A stretch of DNA of 64,000 nucleotides from Oscillatoria nigro-viridis PCC 7112 (GTDB lineage: Bacteria; Cyanobacteriota; Cyanobacteriia; Cyanobacteriales; Microcoleaceae), in NCBI RefSeq assembly GCF_000317475.1, contig NC_019729.1, positions 1,254,501-1,318,500 of the forward strand, given 5' to 3'. A program made the position numbers and the translations under genes. The notes under the pieces are model-generated. The model searched no databases. It was not told where the DNA came from and saw only the letters and a list, made by a program, of their open reading frames with translations. Positions 18,808 to 28,773 of this stretch are shown piece after piece. The first letter of the stretch is position 1, and the number at the start of each line of letters is the position of its first letter.

Positions 18808-21800
18808 ATGCCCCGTCGTCAAGACTTAAAAAAGATTCTTCTTATTGGTTCCGGCCCAATTGTTATCGGTCAAGCGTGCGAATTTGACTATTCAGGGACA
18901 CAAGCTTGCAAAGCTTTGCGAGAAGAAGGCTTTGAAGTAGTGTTGGTGAATTCCAACCCTGCAACAATTATGACCGATCCGGAAACTGCCGATCGCATTT
19001 ACATCGAACCTCTAACGCCGGTCATCCTCGAACAAATCATCGCTCAAGAAAGACCTCAAGCAATTTTACCGACTATGGGCGGTCAAACAGCGCTAAATTT
19101 AGCAGTTGCAGTCGCTAAAAATGGCGTTTTAGAAAAATACAAGGTCGAGTTGATTGGTGCTAAGTTGCCAGCAATTGAAATGGCAGAAGATCGGCTATTA
19201 TTTAAGGAAGCGATGGCGCGAATTGGGGTCGCAGTTTGTCCTTCAGGAATTGCCAACACTCTCGACGAAGCCAAAGCAATCGGTCACCAAATCGGCAGTT
19301 ATCCGTTAATTATTCGTCCGGCTTTTACAATGGGCGGCACGGGAGGCGGCATTTCTTACAATCAAGAAGAGTTTGAAGAAATGGCACAAGGCGGGATTGA
19401 TGCCAGTCCAGTATCGCAAATTTTAATCGAACAATCTTTGATTGGTTGGAAAGAGTACGAACTGGAAGTAATGCGGGATTTGGCAGATAATGTGGTGATT
19501 ATTTGTTCGATCGAGAATCTCGACCCGATGGGCGTCCACACCGGCGATTCTATCACCGTCGCCCCGGCGCAAACTCTCACAGACAAAGAATATCAGCGCC
19601 TGCGAGATGCTTCGGTGAAAATTATTCGCGAAATCGGAGTTGAAACAGGCGGTTCCAATATTCAATTTGCCGTCAATCCTGTCAACGGAGATTTCATCGT
19701 TATTGAAATGAACCCTCGGGTTTCCCGTTCCTCCGCCTTGGCCTCGAAAGCAACTGGTTTCCCAATTGCCAAAATGGCGGCAAAATTAGCGGTAGGTTAC
19801 ACCCTAGACGAAATTTCCAACGATATCACCAAGAAAACTCCGGCGTCTTTTGAGCCGACAATTGACTACGTGGTGACGAAGATTCCCCGATTTGCCTTTG
19901 AAAAGTTCCCCGGTTCCGAACCGACTTTGACAACACAAATGAAGTCAGTAGGAGAGGTAATGGCGATCGGGCGCAGCTTCAACGAATCCTTCCAAAAAGC
20001 CCTGCGGGGATTGGAAACAGGCCGCGCAGGTTTCGGGTGCGACAAACCGGAAAAGTTGCCGAGTTTGGAACAAATTCGCGCCGGATTGCGGACGCCAAAT
20101 CCCGAACGCATTTTTACAGTTCGCCACGCGATGATGATGGGAATGTCGGTAGAAGATATCTTCGAGTTCACAGGAATTGACCCTTGGTTTTTGGATAAAA
20201 TGCAGGAATTGCTGGAAACTGAGAAGTTCTTGAAACGAACGCGGTTGGAAGAGTTGACAAAAGAGACAATGTTTGAAGTAAAGCAGTTGGGTTTTAGCGA
20301 TCGCCAAATTGCTTACGCCACCAAAACATCGGAAGATCAAGTCCGCGCTTACCGCAAACAGTTAGGCATAATTCCGATTTACAAAACAGTCGATACCTGT
20401 GCCGCTGAATTTGAAGCGTTTACACCGTATTATTATTCCACCTACGAAGCGGGAGCGGCAATTTGGGACTTGGGCGATGAAGAAAAGAAAGTTTCGCCTG
20501 TGGGCCACAGTCTGGCGCCGGAGTCGGAAGTTTTGCCTTCTACCAAACGAAAAGTGATGATTTTAGGTGGCGGGCCGAACCGGATCGGACAGGGAATTGA
20601 GTTTGATTACTGCTGCTGTCACGCTTCCTATTCCCTAGGAGAAGACGGCTTTGAGACAATTATGGTCAACTCGAACCCGGAGACGGTTTCGACGGATTAC
20701 GATACGAGCGATCGCCTGTATTTTGAACCGCTAACAAAAGAAGATGTTCTCAACATCATCGAAGCCGAAAATCCCGAGGGAATAATTATTCAATTTGGCG
20801 GTCAAACGCCGCTGAAATTAGCGGTTCCTTTACAAAAAGCTCTGGAAAATCACCCCGACGTACAAACCAAAATCTGGGGAACTTCGCCGGATTCCATTGA
20901 TACTGCTGAAGACAGGGAGCGATTTGAAAAGATTCTGCGGGAGTTGGATATTCAGCAAGCTGCTAACGGTTTAGCCCGTAGTTTTGATGATGCTTTAATA
21001 GTAGCTCAACGGATCGGTTATCCCGTAGTGGTGCGACCGAGTTACGTATTAGGCGGGCGAGCCATGGAAATTGTTTATTCCGATACGGAATTGGAACGTT
21101 ACATGACCTATGCCGTGCTAGTAGAACCCGATCATCCGATTTTAATTGATAAGTTTTTGGAGAATGCGATCGAGGTGGATGTAGATGCGATCGCTGATGT
21201 TACTGGCAATGTGACGATCGGGGGTATTATGGAACACATTGAGGAAGCGGGAATCCACTCCGGCGACTCTGCTTGTTCTATCCCTTACCAGACGCTTTCC
21301 GAGGCAGCTTTGGCAACAATTCGCCGCCAGACAGTGGAACTAGCAAAAGCCCTAAAAGTGATCGGGTTGATGAACATTCAATTTGCCGTTCAAGGGGAAC
21401 AAGTTTTCATTTTGGAAGCTAATCCGCGCGCTTCTCGAACAGTGCCTTTTGTCTCCAAGGCGATCGGAGTTCCCTTAGCAAAAATGGCCTCGCGAGTCAT
21501 GTCTGGCAAAACTCTAGAAGCTTTGGGTTTTACTGAAGAGATTATACCCACTCATGTTTCGGTAAAAGAAGCTGTATTGCCCTTTGCTAAGTTCCCGGGA
21601 ACTGATACCTTGTTAGGGCCAGAAATGCGATCGACCGGCGAAGTCATGGGAATTGACACCGATTTTGGCAAAGCCTTTGCCAAAGCTCAATTAGGTACCG
21701 GACAAATGATGCCGCTGTTGGGAACTGTACTGGTTTCGATGCGCGATCGGGACAAAATAGCAGTTATACCCGTTGTCAAGGAATTCTTAGAATTGGGTTT

Positions 21801-22119
21801 CAAAGTAGTCGCAACTCACGGGACACGCAAAGTTTTGCGAGAGCAAGGTTTAGAGGTAGATTTGGAATTGAAACTGCACGAAGGGCGGCCGAATTTGTTG
21901 GATTCGATCAAGAATGAGAAAATTCAACTAATTATCACCACACCTTCGGGCGAAGAATCCCGAGCCGACGGAATCTTTATCCGCCGCACAGCTTTGACTT
22001 ACAAAATCCCGATTATTACGACAATAGCCGGTGCCAAAGCGACAGCAGCGGGAATTCGATCGCTCAAATCCCACCCGATGGAAGTAAAAGCAATTCAAGA
22101 CTATTACCCGCAAACCTAG
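18808..22119 (+). CDS. carB: Carbamoyl-phosphate synthase large subunit
   Basis: About 1103 aa from the ATG at 18808, which gives [20 protein letters not shown], the standard start of CarB. The frame is open to a TTG at 18706, but the extra 34 residues match no family member. Two homologous halves each carry an ATP-grasp unit: first with [17 protein letters not shown], second with [17 protein letters not shown]. The C-terminal MGS-like allosteric domain begins near [20 protein letters not shown]. With CarA, absent from this window, it makes carbamoyl phosphate from bicarbonate, ATP and glutamine-derived ammonia for arginine and pyrimidine synthesis. Length is at the upper end for the family. 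Confidence 0.97.
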   Translation: MPRRQDLKKILLIGSGPIVIGQACEFDYSGTQACKALREEGFEVVLVNSNPATIMTDPETADRIYIEPLTPVILEQIIAQERPQAILPTMGGQTALNLAVAVAKNGVLEKYKVELIGAKLPAIEMAEDRLLFKEAMARIGVAVCPSGIANTLDEAKAIGHQIGSYPLIIRPAFTMGGTGGGISYNQEEFEEMAQGGIDASPVSQILIEQSLIGWKEYELEVMRDLADNVVIICSIENLDPMGVHTGDSITVAPAQTLTDKEYQRLRDASVKIIREIGVETGGSNIQFAVNPVNGDFIVIEMNPRVSRSSALASKATGFPIAKMAAKLAVGYTLDEISNDITKKTPASFEPTIDYVVTKIPRFAFEKFPGSEPTLTTQMKSVGEVMAIGRSFNESFQKALRGLETGRAGFGCDKPEKLPSLEQIRAGLRTPNPERIFTVRHAMMMGMSVEDIFEFTGIDPWFLDKMQELLETEKFLKRTRLEELTKETMFEVKQLGFSDRQIAYATKTSEDQVRAYRKQLGIIPIYKTVDTCAAEFEAFTPYYYSTYEAGAAIWDLGDEEKKVSPVGHSLAPESEVLPSTKRKVMILGGGPNRIGQGIEFDYCCCHASYSLGEDGFETIMVNSNPETVSTDYDTSDRLYFEPLTKEDVLNIIEAENPEGIIIQFGGQTPLKLAVPLQKALENHPDVQTKIWGTSPDSIDTAEDRERFEKILRELDIQQAANGLARSFDDALIVAQRIGYPVVVRPSYVLGGRAMEIVYSDTELERYMTYAVLVEPDHPILIDKFLENAIEVDVDAIADVTGNVTIGGIMEHIEEAGIHSGDSACSIPYQTLSEAALATIRRQTVELAKALKVIGLMNIQFAVQGEQVFILEANPRASRTVPFVSKAIGVPLAKMASRVMSGKTLEALGFTEEIIPTHVSVKEAVLPFAKFPGTDTLLGPEMRSTGEVMGIDTDFGKAFAKAQLGTGQMMPLLGTVLVSMRDRDKIAVIPVVKEFLELGFKVVATHGTRKVLREQGLEVDLELKLHEGRPNLLDSIKNEKIQLIITTPSGEESRADGIFIRRTALTYKIPIITTIAGAKATAAGIRSLKSHPMEVKAIQDYYPQT

Positions 22120-22191
22120 ACTGCGAAACACTCAAAGGTAGGGTGTGCAGGGCGCACCTTACCCTAAACACAGGCTGCGCGCCACCAAAAC

Positions 22192-22431
22192 CTAATCTTG
22201 ATGAGAATCCAAAACTCCGCTAGACAGCATCAACCTCGGCCAAACTAACAAGAAAAAACCCATCCAAGCTAATAAAGGAATCGCGACTAAAACAGTTATC
22301 CAAACAGTTTTTAATAAAAACCAACTGCCGCCAATCAGGCTAGTACCAGTTAAAAGAATCGACCAAGGCTGGCACCACCAAGGTTTGTAACTCCAAGGAC
22401 TAATAGCTTTTTTTTCAGAAACAGATTTCAT
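22192..22431 (-). CDS. Small two-segment membrane protein (79 aa)
   Basis: A cytoplasmic N-terminus with Trp-rich ISPWSYKPWWCQPWSILLTG leads into two hydrophobic segments (about 25-40 and 46-66). The pattern matches a short conserved cyanobacterial membrane protein family of unknown role (possibly the one named DUF6737, from memory). It is convergent with carB, and the 72-bp gap between them carries an imperfect inverted repeat that could terminate both. Starts with ATG. Confidence 0.72.
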   Translation of the reverse strand: MKSVSEKKAISPWSYKPWWCQPWSILLTGTSLIGGSWFLLKTVWITVLVAIPLLAWMGFFLLVWPRLMLSSGVLDSHQD

Positions 22432-22483
22432 ATTTTCAGTGATTTTTCATGGAGAATAGTCTGGCTAGCTGGATTAACCGAAG

Positions 22484-23086
22484 TTAAACATTCATCACCT
22501 CTTCTGCTGTCAGCGTTAATTCTGGAAAAGTCCGCGATACAATTCGTTCGCTGCCTTTAAACGCGCTTCTTTGATAGTTGCCATCTGCATCCAAAAGGTG
22601 AACAAATACAGTTGGAACTTTGGGATTTCCGAGAAATTCCCTGCTGCCAATTGCTAAATAATCGACAATCCAATACTCGGGAATTCCGAGGCGCCGATAT
22701 TCGTCCAATTTGTCTGTATAATCGTCCTCCCAATTTGTTGATGTTACTTCCACTGCCAATTGAATTGGTTCCCGCAATGCAGCATAAGCAGAACGGTTCG
22801 AGCGCCACAAATCGCGATCGATTACGCTGACATCCGGCCTCCGCCCTTGTTCGATGCCGGCTTTACTTACAGTTCTGATAACGGCTGTAGTGTTGACTAC
22901 ATAATTCAAATTTAGTCGCCGGATTTCATCATTGAAGCCAAATAACATGAAATTAGCAACATCATCATGATTCCTTGTGGCATTCATCTCTACAATTTCT
23001 CCGTTTACCAGTTCGTAGAGTCCATCTTCTGGACATTCTACAAGGAATTGGTCAAAGGTGAATTTCTGTGTGACTGTTGCAATCAT
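22484..23086 (-). CDS. Uma2-family (DUF820) PD-(D/E)XK nuclease-like protein
   Basis: 200 aa. It opens with the family pattern MIATVTQKFTFDQFLVECPE and DGLYELVNGEIVEMN, and has the PD-(D/E)XK core at RRPDVSVIDRD, LAVEVTSTNWEDDYTDKLDE and YRRLGIPEYWIVD (Glu in AVEV and Lys in DKLDEY as candidate catalytic residues). Uma2 proteins are extremely numerous in cyanobacteria, with unknown cellular role; nuclease activity is predicted from fold only. A second member lies at 39.9-40.6 kb. Confidence 0.9.
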   Translation of the reverse strand: MIATVTQKFTFDQFLVECPEDGLYELVNGEIVEMNATRNHDDVANFMLFGFNDEIRRLNLNYVVNTTAVIRTVSKAGIEQGRRPDVSVIDRDLWRSNRSAYAALREPIQLAVEVTSTNWEDDYTDKLDEYRRLGIPEYWIVDYLAIGSREFLGNPKVPTVFVHLLDADGNYQRSAFKGSERIVSRTFPELTLTAEEVMNV

Positions 23087-23332
23087 AAGATTTATCCTTA
23101 TTTTGCGGTAATACTATTAGTCTATATTACCACAGGCAGGAATTAATTTGTTTTTTGACCGCAGATATCCAATTATCAAATCTACAATCTACAATTAAAA
23201 ATCTCAAATCGATTCAGGTAAATGGTAAAATACGATCGCCAGCGGGCAGATTGAGTTAAATATGTCACCTACTTGCTAGGGTAGAAAGTAACAAACCTAA
23301 AAATCGAGCCACTCCCAGGTCAACCCCGAACC

Positions 23333-23995
23333 ATGAGACTAGACGAAGCCGTAGAATTTGCCGAAAACCCAGAGCCGCGCTGTCCCTGCGTCCTCCTGCT
23401 GGACACCTCCGGCTCCATGCAAGGCGCACCCATAGATGCCTTGAATGAGGGGCTGGAAATTTTTAGGAATGACCTAATTAAAGATGAACTAGCTAAAAAG
23501 CGAGTGGAAGTCGCGATTATTTCATTTGACAATCATATCAAAGTCGTGCAAGACTTCGTGACCGCCGACCAGTTCGAGGCGCCACTGCTGACAGCTCAAG
23601 GACAAACCCACATGGGCGCAGGGATTCAGCTAGCATTAGATACCATTGCCGCCCGCAAATCCGAATACCGCAACAACGGCATTACCTACTACCGCCCGTG
23701 GGTATTTATGATTACCGACGGCGAACCTCAAGGCGAATCCGACGATGTTGTGGAAATAGCAGCACAGCGGATTAAAGAGGAAGAAATTAACAAGCGCGTG
23801 GCATTTTTTGCAGTCGGAGTGGAAGGTGCTAATATCACCCGTCTGTCGCAAATTGTCGAGCGCACGCCTGTAAAATTGAGAGGATTAGACTTTAGAGAGA
23901 TGTTCATCTGGCTGTCGGCTAGTATGCAGAGAGTTTCTCACTCAAAAATTGATGAACAAGTAGCACTGCCGCCGCCCGGATGGGGAACTGTTTAG
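23333..23995 (+). CDS. TerY-like von Willebrand factor A protein
   Basis: 220 aa, a single cytoplasmic vWA domain. The metal-ion site is complete: DTSGSMQG (residues about 24-31), Thr in GQTHMGAG, and Asp in FMITDGEPQGE. The C-terminus (SKIDEQVALPPPGWGTV) is typical of TerY proteins. In TerY-P systems this protein is encoded beside a PP2C phosphatase and a Ser/Thr kinase. Here the phosphatase follows 186 bp downstream and the kinase 5 kb downstream, all on the same strand. The role is probably to bridge or sense within that phospho-switch; the substrate is unknown. Confidence 0.9.
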   Translation: MRLDEAVEFAENPEPRCPCVLLLDTSGSMQGAPIDALNEGLEIFRNDLIKDELAKKRVEVAIISFDNHIKVVQDFVTADQFEAPLLTAQGQTHMGAGIQLALDTIAARKSEYRNNGITYYRPWVFMITDGEPQGESDDVVEIAAQRIKEEEINKRVAFFAVGVEGANITRLSQIVERTPVKLRGLDFREMFIWLSASMQRVSHSKIDEQVALPPPGWGTV

Positions 23996-24078
23996 TCATT
24001 AGTCATTGGTCATTAGTCATTAGTCATTGGTCATTAGTAAGAGTGCTGTAGGGACACGGCACTGCCGTCTCCCTACGC
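23996..24078. repeat. TCATTAG/TCATTGG heptamer array plus palindrome
   Basis: A tandem array of TCATTAG/TCATTGG units (to about 24038) is followed by a hairpin with TAGGGACACGGCA/TGCCGTCTCCCTA arms (24052-24078). The latter is the same family as the palindrome at 15721. It lies between the vWA and PP2C genes and may reduce readthrough. Confidence 0.75.
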
Positions 24079-24181
24079 TAGTACCTACGAACCCAGAAAA
24101 GTGCTGTAATTAGGGATAAATAAACCCGTCCAGACTTTGCAGAGTTGTGAATTTACGAAGTTTTGAGTTAAAGAGTTATTA

Positions 24182-24949
24182 ATGCAGAATTCATCCTTTA
24201 ATTGGCAAGTTGTAGCGGCATCGGTGATAGGTACGAGCCACGAAAAAAGATCGCAGCCTTGTCAAGATGCCCACTGCTGGCGTCTCTTGCCGAACGGTGT
24301 TTTAGCCGCCGCAGTTGCCGATGGCGCGGGTTCCGCAGCACTCGCAGAAATTGGGGCGAAAATTGCTGTGGAAGCGGTTGTTGAAACGATTTGCCAGCAA
24401 CAGGAAAGGCTGCCTCAAAATGACGACGAATGGCAGGTATTCTTGACTGCATCACTGCAAGTTGCGCGGGCGCAGGTGGAAGCAGAAGCGGCAGTGCGGG
24501 AAGTGGCTGCGAGAGATTTGGCCTGCACTTTAATTGCGGTTGTTGCTACGCCGGAATTAATCGCAGTTGCTCAAATCGGCGACGGTGCGGCGGTAGCGGG
24601 TGATAGTGTCGGAAATGCGATCGCCCTGACTGTACCTCCCTGCGGCGAATACATCAACGAAACCGTGTTTTTGATTTCGCCGAATGCAATTGAAACAGCG
24701 CAATTTCAGGTACTGCGGGAAAAACTCCGGCACTTGGCCGTTTTTTCCGACGGCTTGCAAATGCTAGCTCTCAAAATCCCAGAAGGCACGCCGCACGGGC
24801 CGTTTTTTGCGCCTTTGTTTCGGTTTTCTGGCGAGTGGAAAGAAGAGGAAGATGCCAAACAGCAGTTAGAGTCATTTTTGCGATCGCCCCGGGTTTCCGA
24901 ACGCACCGATGATGACTTAACATTATTGTTAGCAACTTTTTCTAATTAA
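24182..24949 (+). CDS. PP2C-family protein phosphatase
   Basis: 255 aa. PPM motifs are visible: GTSHEKRSQPCQDAHCW (metal-1 region), VADGAGSAALAEIGA (metal Asp-Gly), IGDGAAVAG, VFSDGLQML and ERTDDDLTLLLATF (final metal Asp). It dephosphorylates Ser/Thr of proteins with Mn/Mg. Short PP2C of this kind ('protein phosphatase 2C-like', with GAGSA) are typical partners of TerY-type vWA proteins and the kinase found at 29.1 kb. ATG at 24182 with weak ribosome-binding site. All catalytic Asp residues appear present. Confidence 0.92.
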   Translation: MQNSSFNWQVVAASVIGTSHEKRSQPCQDAHCWRLLPNGVLAAAVADGAGSAALAEIGAKIAVEAVVETICQQQERLPQNDDEWQVFLTASLQVARAQVEAEAAVREVAARDLACTLIAVVATPELIAVAQIGDGAAVAGDSVGNAIALTVPPCGEYINETVFLISPNAIETAQFQVLREKLRHLAVFSDGLQMLALKIPEGTPHGPFFAPLFRFSGEWKEEEDAKQQLESFLRSPRVSERTDDDLTLLLATFSN

Positions 24950-25125
24950 TAATGTCTCAGTAGGTAAGGGCTAACAAAAATAGTATCTTGTCCGGGCGGG
25001 TTTAGCCTAGGATCGTGAGATACCAGCGACTTGATGAGTATTCTCACTTACCCTCCCATGTAATGTTTATTTGTAAAGCCCGCTTAATAGGTTCAAATCC
25101 ATTTACAAAAGCAGGATAAAAAATT

Positions 25126-25797
25126 ATGACAGCTTCACGAATTAGTGCCAGAAGTCTGTTGCGAGAAACATTTGCTACTACGGGGCCTCTATACGCTCCC
25201 CTGTTGCTCATCAACTCTCCCAGTTTGATATTTGCCGCGCTCAATAGTTTGGGCAAGCTAGGTTCAGCAGGTGTTGCTGTCAATATTATCTACTGGTTCG
25301 TGGTAGTTCCTTTATTGTCGGGAGCCATGATTTTCTACACTTACCGAAGTTTGACAAAAAATCAAGTAACTGTGGGTCAGGCTTTCAATCAAGCAAACAG
25401 AAGATTGCTGCCACTAATTGGGGTTTACATTATGTGTTTGCTGCTGGTGTCTGCTGGCTTCATTGCACTAATAATTCCCGGATTTTATGTATCATATCGG
25501 TTGATATTTTCATCTTACGCTACCGTTATTGATAACTCTTCGGCGCTAGACAGTCTTAGCAGCAGTTGGGAATTAACTAAAGGGCGTTGGTGGTTGGTAT
25601 TTCGATCCACTTTGCTGATATTTTTTGTGCTTTTTGTGCCAATACTGTTGATTTCCCTATTAATCAGTTCGACGAAAAATTTGCTAGCATCTCAGCTTGC
25701 AGCTAATCTACTCGGGTTTTTAGCCGGGCCGTCGATCAATGTTTATTTTGTTTTCTTGTACCTGCGCCTACGGGAATCAGTCGCAGCTACTCAATAG
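25126..25797 (+). CDS. Multi-spanning membrane protein (223 aa), YciC/DUF975-like
   Basis: Five to six hydrophobic segments (about 20-38, 48-74, 99-121, 128-140, 160-182 and 195-212). Segments such as NRRLLPLIGVYIMCLLLVSA, IIPGFYVSYRLIFSSYATVI and SSSWELTKGRWWLVFRSTLL recall the YciC/glycerophosphoryl-diesterase membrane domain group. No catalytic motif is seen. It stands inside the vWA-PP2C-kinase neighbourhood on the same strand and could anchor or be a target of that system; this is inference only. Confidence 0.8.
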   Translation: MTASRISARSLLRETFATTGPLYAPLLLINSPSLIFAALNSLGKLGSAGVAVNIIYWFVVVPLLSGAMIFYTYRSLTKNQVTVGQAFNQANRRLLPLIGVYIMCLLLVSAGFIALIIPGFYVSYRLIFSSYATVIDNSSALDSLSSSWELTKGRWWLVFRSTLLIFFVLFVPILLISLLISSTKNLLASQLAANLLGFLAGPSINVYFVFLYLRLRESVAATQ

Positions 25798-25946
25798 ACA
25801 TTTGCTCAAATAAAGTTAAGGGCTGGCAGGGTACTTACCCACAACAATTTTGGGAGATGTGTAATCAGCGGTGAAAATTTGGCGCGGTTCTATAATAAAA
25901 TCGAGGAGTCAACAATTCTGCTTTAACTTGTACAGTAGGTCGTCAT

Positions 25947-26639
25947 TTGCAAGCACAAGAGATTAAGGATAAGCTCAACTCCCTAATTAGCGACGCAGAT
26001 CTAATAGATCCGAGTTTGGCGAGAAGATTGGATGAAATCAATCGCTGGGTGAAAGATGTTAAACCCGGTTCGCTAACGGCTAAAAAATTTGTGATGGCTT
26101 TTTTGCTGCAGCTTATCCGAGATTCTCAGGTTTGGCTGGCCGTTCAATCTCTACCTTCGGAAAGAGAACAGCAAGCCGCTTTTGAGTTGATGACTCCGGG
26201 GGAAAGGTATTGGTACAGCTATCTATTTCCTAAATGGCTGAGCGAAACCGATCGCAAATTTTACATTTGGAAACAAAAACTGAAAGCCGGTAAATTCGAT
26301 CCGGCTGACGATCTCGTCATTCGAGCGATCGCAGCCCGAATTGTCGATCGCCAAGGCACTGTTTTGTATCGATATGTTGCAGATCTTTCTATGGCAACCG
26401 ATTCGATCGTTAGCAGCCGCCAACAGCAGCCCCTCTGCATTCAAGTCACAACTCTTTCGGATGAATTCTCTGAACAAAAATATCAGAATTGGCAACAAAC
26501 TCTTCAAGATTGGGGGATTGACAGAGGATTATTTTTAAGTTATGATAAAAACGATGCAAATTTCCTGAACCAGTTAGTTAACATTGCATTATATAATAGT
26601 GATAATTTGCCCGCAGGTCGTTACCTCAAGTTCCCGTAA
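25947..26639 (+). CDS. Unrecognised protein (230 aa), possibly nuclease-like fold
   Basis: The first plausible start is a TTG at 25947, with AGG about 8 bp upstream; an ATG-based start would lose the whole N-terminal helix. The N-terminal ~100 residues are helical (LARRLDEINRWVKDVKPGSL). The C-terminal half, with QPLCIQVTTLSDEFSEQKYQ, WQQTLQDWGIDRGLFLSY and NLPAGRYLKF, has an alternating beta-alpha pattern and a strand-Lys-helix layout seen in restriction-endonuclease-like folds, but I cannot point to a certain catalytic triad. Similar C-terminal segments occur, to my recollection, in other cyanobacterial accessory proteins. No signal peptide. Confidence 0.65.
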   Translation: MQAQEIKDKLNSLISDADLIDPSLARRLDEINRWVKDVKPGSLTAKKFVMAFLLQLIRDSQVWLAVQSLPSEREQQAAFELMTPGERYWYSYLFPKWLSETDRKFYIWKQKLKAGKFDPADDLVIRAIAARIVDRQGTVLYRYVADLSMATDSIVSSRQQQPLCIQVTTLSDEFSEQKYQNWQQTLQDWGIDRGLFLSYDKNDANFLNQLVNIALYNSDNLPAGRYLKFP

Positions 26640-26990
26640 ATCAAGCATATCTGCTGCTGAGAATAGTTCGACTGCTAAAAACTCTGTGAAAAAAAATTTG
26701 ACTAACTCACATATTGCACAATTTTCGGCAATGCCAAAAACCTAACCCCCAGCCTGCTTCGGGAAAAGGGAAAACAGACCAAGATTTTTCCTCCCCTTTT
26801 CTGTCTCCGGGAGGGGTCTGCCAGACGCTGGCAAGAGGTGCTTGATAGGAAGGCTAAGTAACGAGAAGATTTACCGCATCAATCAATAAGAGTGAAATAA
26901 CTAGCAACTCGCTCTAAATTGAATTGAGATTTGATTTAATCGCGGTGAAAGAGTTGGAAATAAAATCAAAATACATCAAAATCAAATACT
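26640..26990. other. Intergenic region with decayed repeat
   Basis: A 351-bp gap with a G/C-rich repeat remnant at about 26740-26830 (CCTCCCCTTTTCTGTCTCCG opposite a GGGAAAAGGGAAAACAGA-type arm). AT-rich sequence precedes the next gene and probably contains its promoter. No credible open frame. Confidence 0.5.
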
Positions 26991-28757
26991 ATGACTGTAC
27001 AAGGTACGAGCATCGTTGAAAACAACTTGCAAAAAGTCTGGGAAGAACTGGAAGCAGCCAGAAAAATGCAGGATGAATGGATGAATTACGGGGTAGATTT
27101 TGTAGATTTGTATGTGGAAGATGCGGGAGGTGATTGGTTGGAAAAGTGGGGAAAATGTGAAGAAGAATTAGAGCAAATAAAAAATAAAAAGGTAGATATT
27201 GAAGCGGTCAAAGCAGCGATCGACATTCCCAGCTTTCAGCAGACAAAACTGCTCGAAATCGCCTTGAATTGCCGTTACTCTACCAGCTATTACTCCGATC
27301 GCCCGGAGGAGTCTCCCGCTTGGCAAGAGGTTAAGTACAAACGGCTGTCACTCTTAGGGGGATCTATTTTCGGTGCTGTTGTTACCGATTACCTCTACCG
27401 CGAATATCCAGCAATCGATCCCGATGCTATCTCAACCTTAAAAGCTCGTTTAGCAGATCCGAAAAAGCTTGCGGATTTTGCACAAAATTTGAAATTAAAC
27501 GAACTTAATTGGCGCGTCTGGAACCGGAAAGAGACAGAAGAAAGGGAGTACAATATAATTGTTTCTGAGACTTGTGAAGCTTTGTTTGGCGCGATTTACT
27601 TGGAGTTAGACCGCGATTTTTTCCGTGGGGGAAACTGGCTGATTCAGGGCTGGATTGAACCAAATGTTAGCCAGCATGGGGATCTAACTCAGCGGCGAAA
27701 AATTGGACGAGAAAACGAGGTGAAACGGCGGGAAATCCTGGGTGGGGATATTCTAGATGCGATCGCGATCGACTATTTGTACCACCGCTTTCCCGAACGC
27801 AACGCCAGCCAGCTAACTCGCTGGAAAAATATGTTAGTGGCTAAAAAGATTTTTCCCAAAGACTTTAAGGCAAAATTAGGCAGTCATTACCTAGAGTTGG
27901 ACAGCAATTTCTCGCGTACCCGCGACTGGTTGGTGGATAACTTTATCAAAAGCGCAGTTGACGAACTGCTAGAGGAAAGCGAAACTCAACCAGAATATGT
28001 GATTGACAGTGCAAACCCGGAATCGCTGCCAGAATTGGTCAGCCGGATTACAGACAAAAAGTGGAAAAAAGAATTTGTGAGAGTTGTCAGCATTTTGCAA
28101 CCGGCTGACGAACTTTTGCTGCTGATGCAACAAAAATTAGACAGTATGGCCGCTAAGGATGAAACCTTGCAGCAGTTGCTAATCTGGGCAAATCACAAGT
28201 CTCAGTTAGTGCAAAGGAATTTCAAACCGGCGGAAATTCGCGCTTTTTATGTTGCCTTAGTTTGCGTGCTCGATTTGGCTTTGACTCGCGTCCTCGATCC
28301 GAGTCTGAAGTTTGATAGATCGAAAGTTCGCAAGCTGCGGAATAGTTTGGTAAAGGCTGGGAAAAATGTAGAATTTGCGGAGGTTAACGAGTGTCTGAAA
28401 TTGGCTTTTGATAATGATGTGGCGGGTATCTTGGTTGGCATTTGGGGACTGGATATTGAACCAGAACTTAAACAACTGCTGGCACAATTTCAGACTGAGA
28501 TGCCTGATTTGCAAAACTGGAAAAAGTGGCGCAAAGAGTGCGGTAGCTGTTGGCTGGCAAAATTCAAAACTGCGATCGGCTACAATCAAAACTTTCGCCC
28601 CCAACAGAAAACTTTGCTGAAACAGTATTACTATGCCCACAACTTGCTGGTGGAATGCCTCAACAGCGATAATTGTCAGGTGACACCCGCCGTCAGACAA
28701 AAAATTGAGGATAAAATGTTGTTATTGTCGGTGGATTTGAAGCTGGTTCACATTTAA
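26991..28757 (+). CDS. Tandem degenerate RNase III-like protein with NACHT-conflict-type C-terminal domain
   Basis: 588 aa, ATG start. Residues about 78-215 align with an RNase III domain: LLEIALNCRYSTSYYSD, KRLSLLGGSIFGAVVTDYLY, LADPKKLADFAQNLKL and ETCEALFGAIYLE. The usual ERLEFLGD box has become KRLSLLGG, so the catalytic Glu and Asp are missing there; the second box keeps Glu in EALFGAIYLE. A second, shorter copy (about 245-325) has RREILGGDILDAIAIDYLYH and FKAKLGSHYLELD. The rest (about 345-588) is helical; LLIWANHKSQLVQRNFKPAE, IRAFYVALVCVLDLALTRVL, LKQYYYAHNLLVECLNSDN and VTPAVRQKIEDKMLLL match, from memory, the C-terminal domain of cyanobacterial NACHT proteins. There is no NTPase. 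A dsRNA-binding or scaffolding role is inferred. Confidence 0.72.
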   Translation: MTVQGTSIVENNLQKVWEELEAARKMQDEWMNYGVDFVDLYVEDAGGDWLEKWGKCEEELEQIKNKKVDIEAVKAAIDIPSFQQTKLLEIALNCRYSTSYYSDRPEESPAWQEVKYKRLSLLGGSIFGAVVTDYLYREYPAIDPDAISTLKARLADPKKLADFAQNLKLNELNWRVWNRKETEEREYNIIVSETCEALFGAIYLELDRDFFRGGNWLIQGWIEPNVSQHGDLTQRRKIGRENEVKRREILGGDILDAIAIDYLYHRFPERNASQLTRWKNMLVAKKIFPKDFKAKLGSHYLELDSNFSRTRDWLVDNFIKSAVDELLEESETQPEYVIDSANPESLPELVSRITDKKWKKEFVRVVSILQPADELLLLMQQKLDSMAAKDETLQQLLIWANHKSQLVQRNFKPAEIRAFYVALVCVLDLALTRVLDPSLKFDRSKVRKLRNSLVKAGKNVEFAEVNECLKLAFDNDVAGILVGIWGLDIEPELKQLLAQFQTEMPDLQNWKKWRKECGSCWLAKFKTAIGYNQNFRPQQKTLLKQYYYAHNLLVECLNSDNCQVTPAVRQKIEDKMLLLSVDLKLVHI

Positions 28758-28773
28758 TTTTGATGGCGCGGAG

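Noticed and set aside
22131..22165. Inverted repeat after carB as a definite terminator
   Set aside because: Stem has mismatches and a bulge and no T-run on either strand; it may just be a dispersed repeat.
25080..25125. GGTTCAAATCC resembling a tRNA T-loop
   Set aside because: No matching acceptor, D or anticodon stems around it; the stretch is AT-rich leader of the membrane-protein gene.
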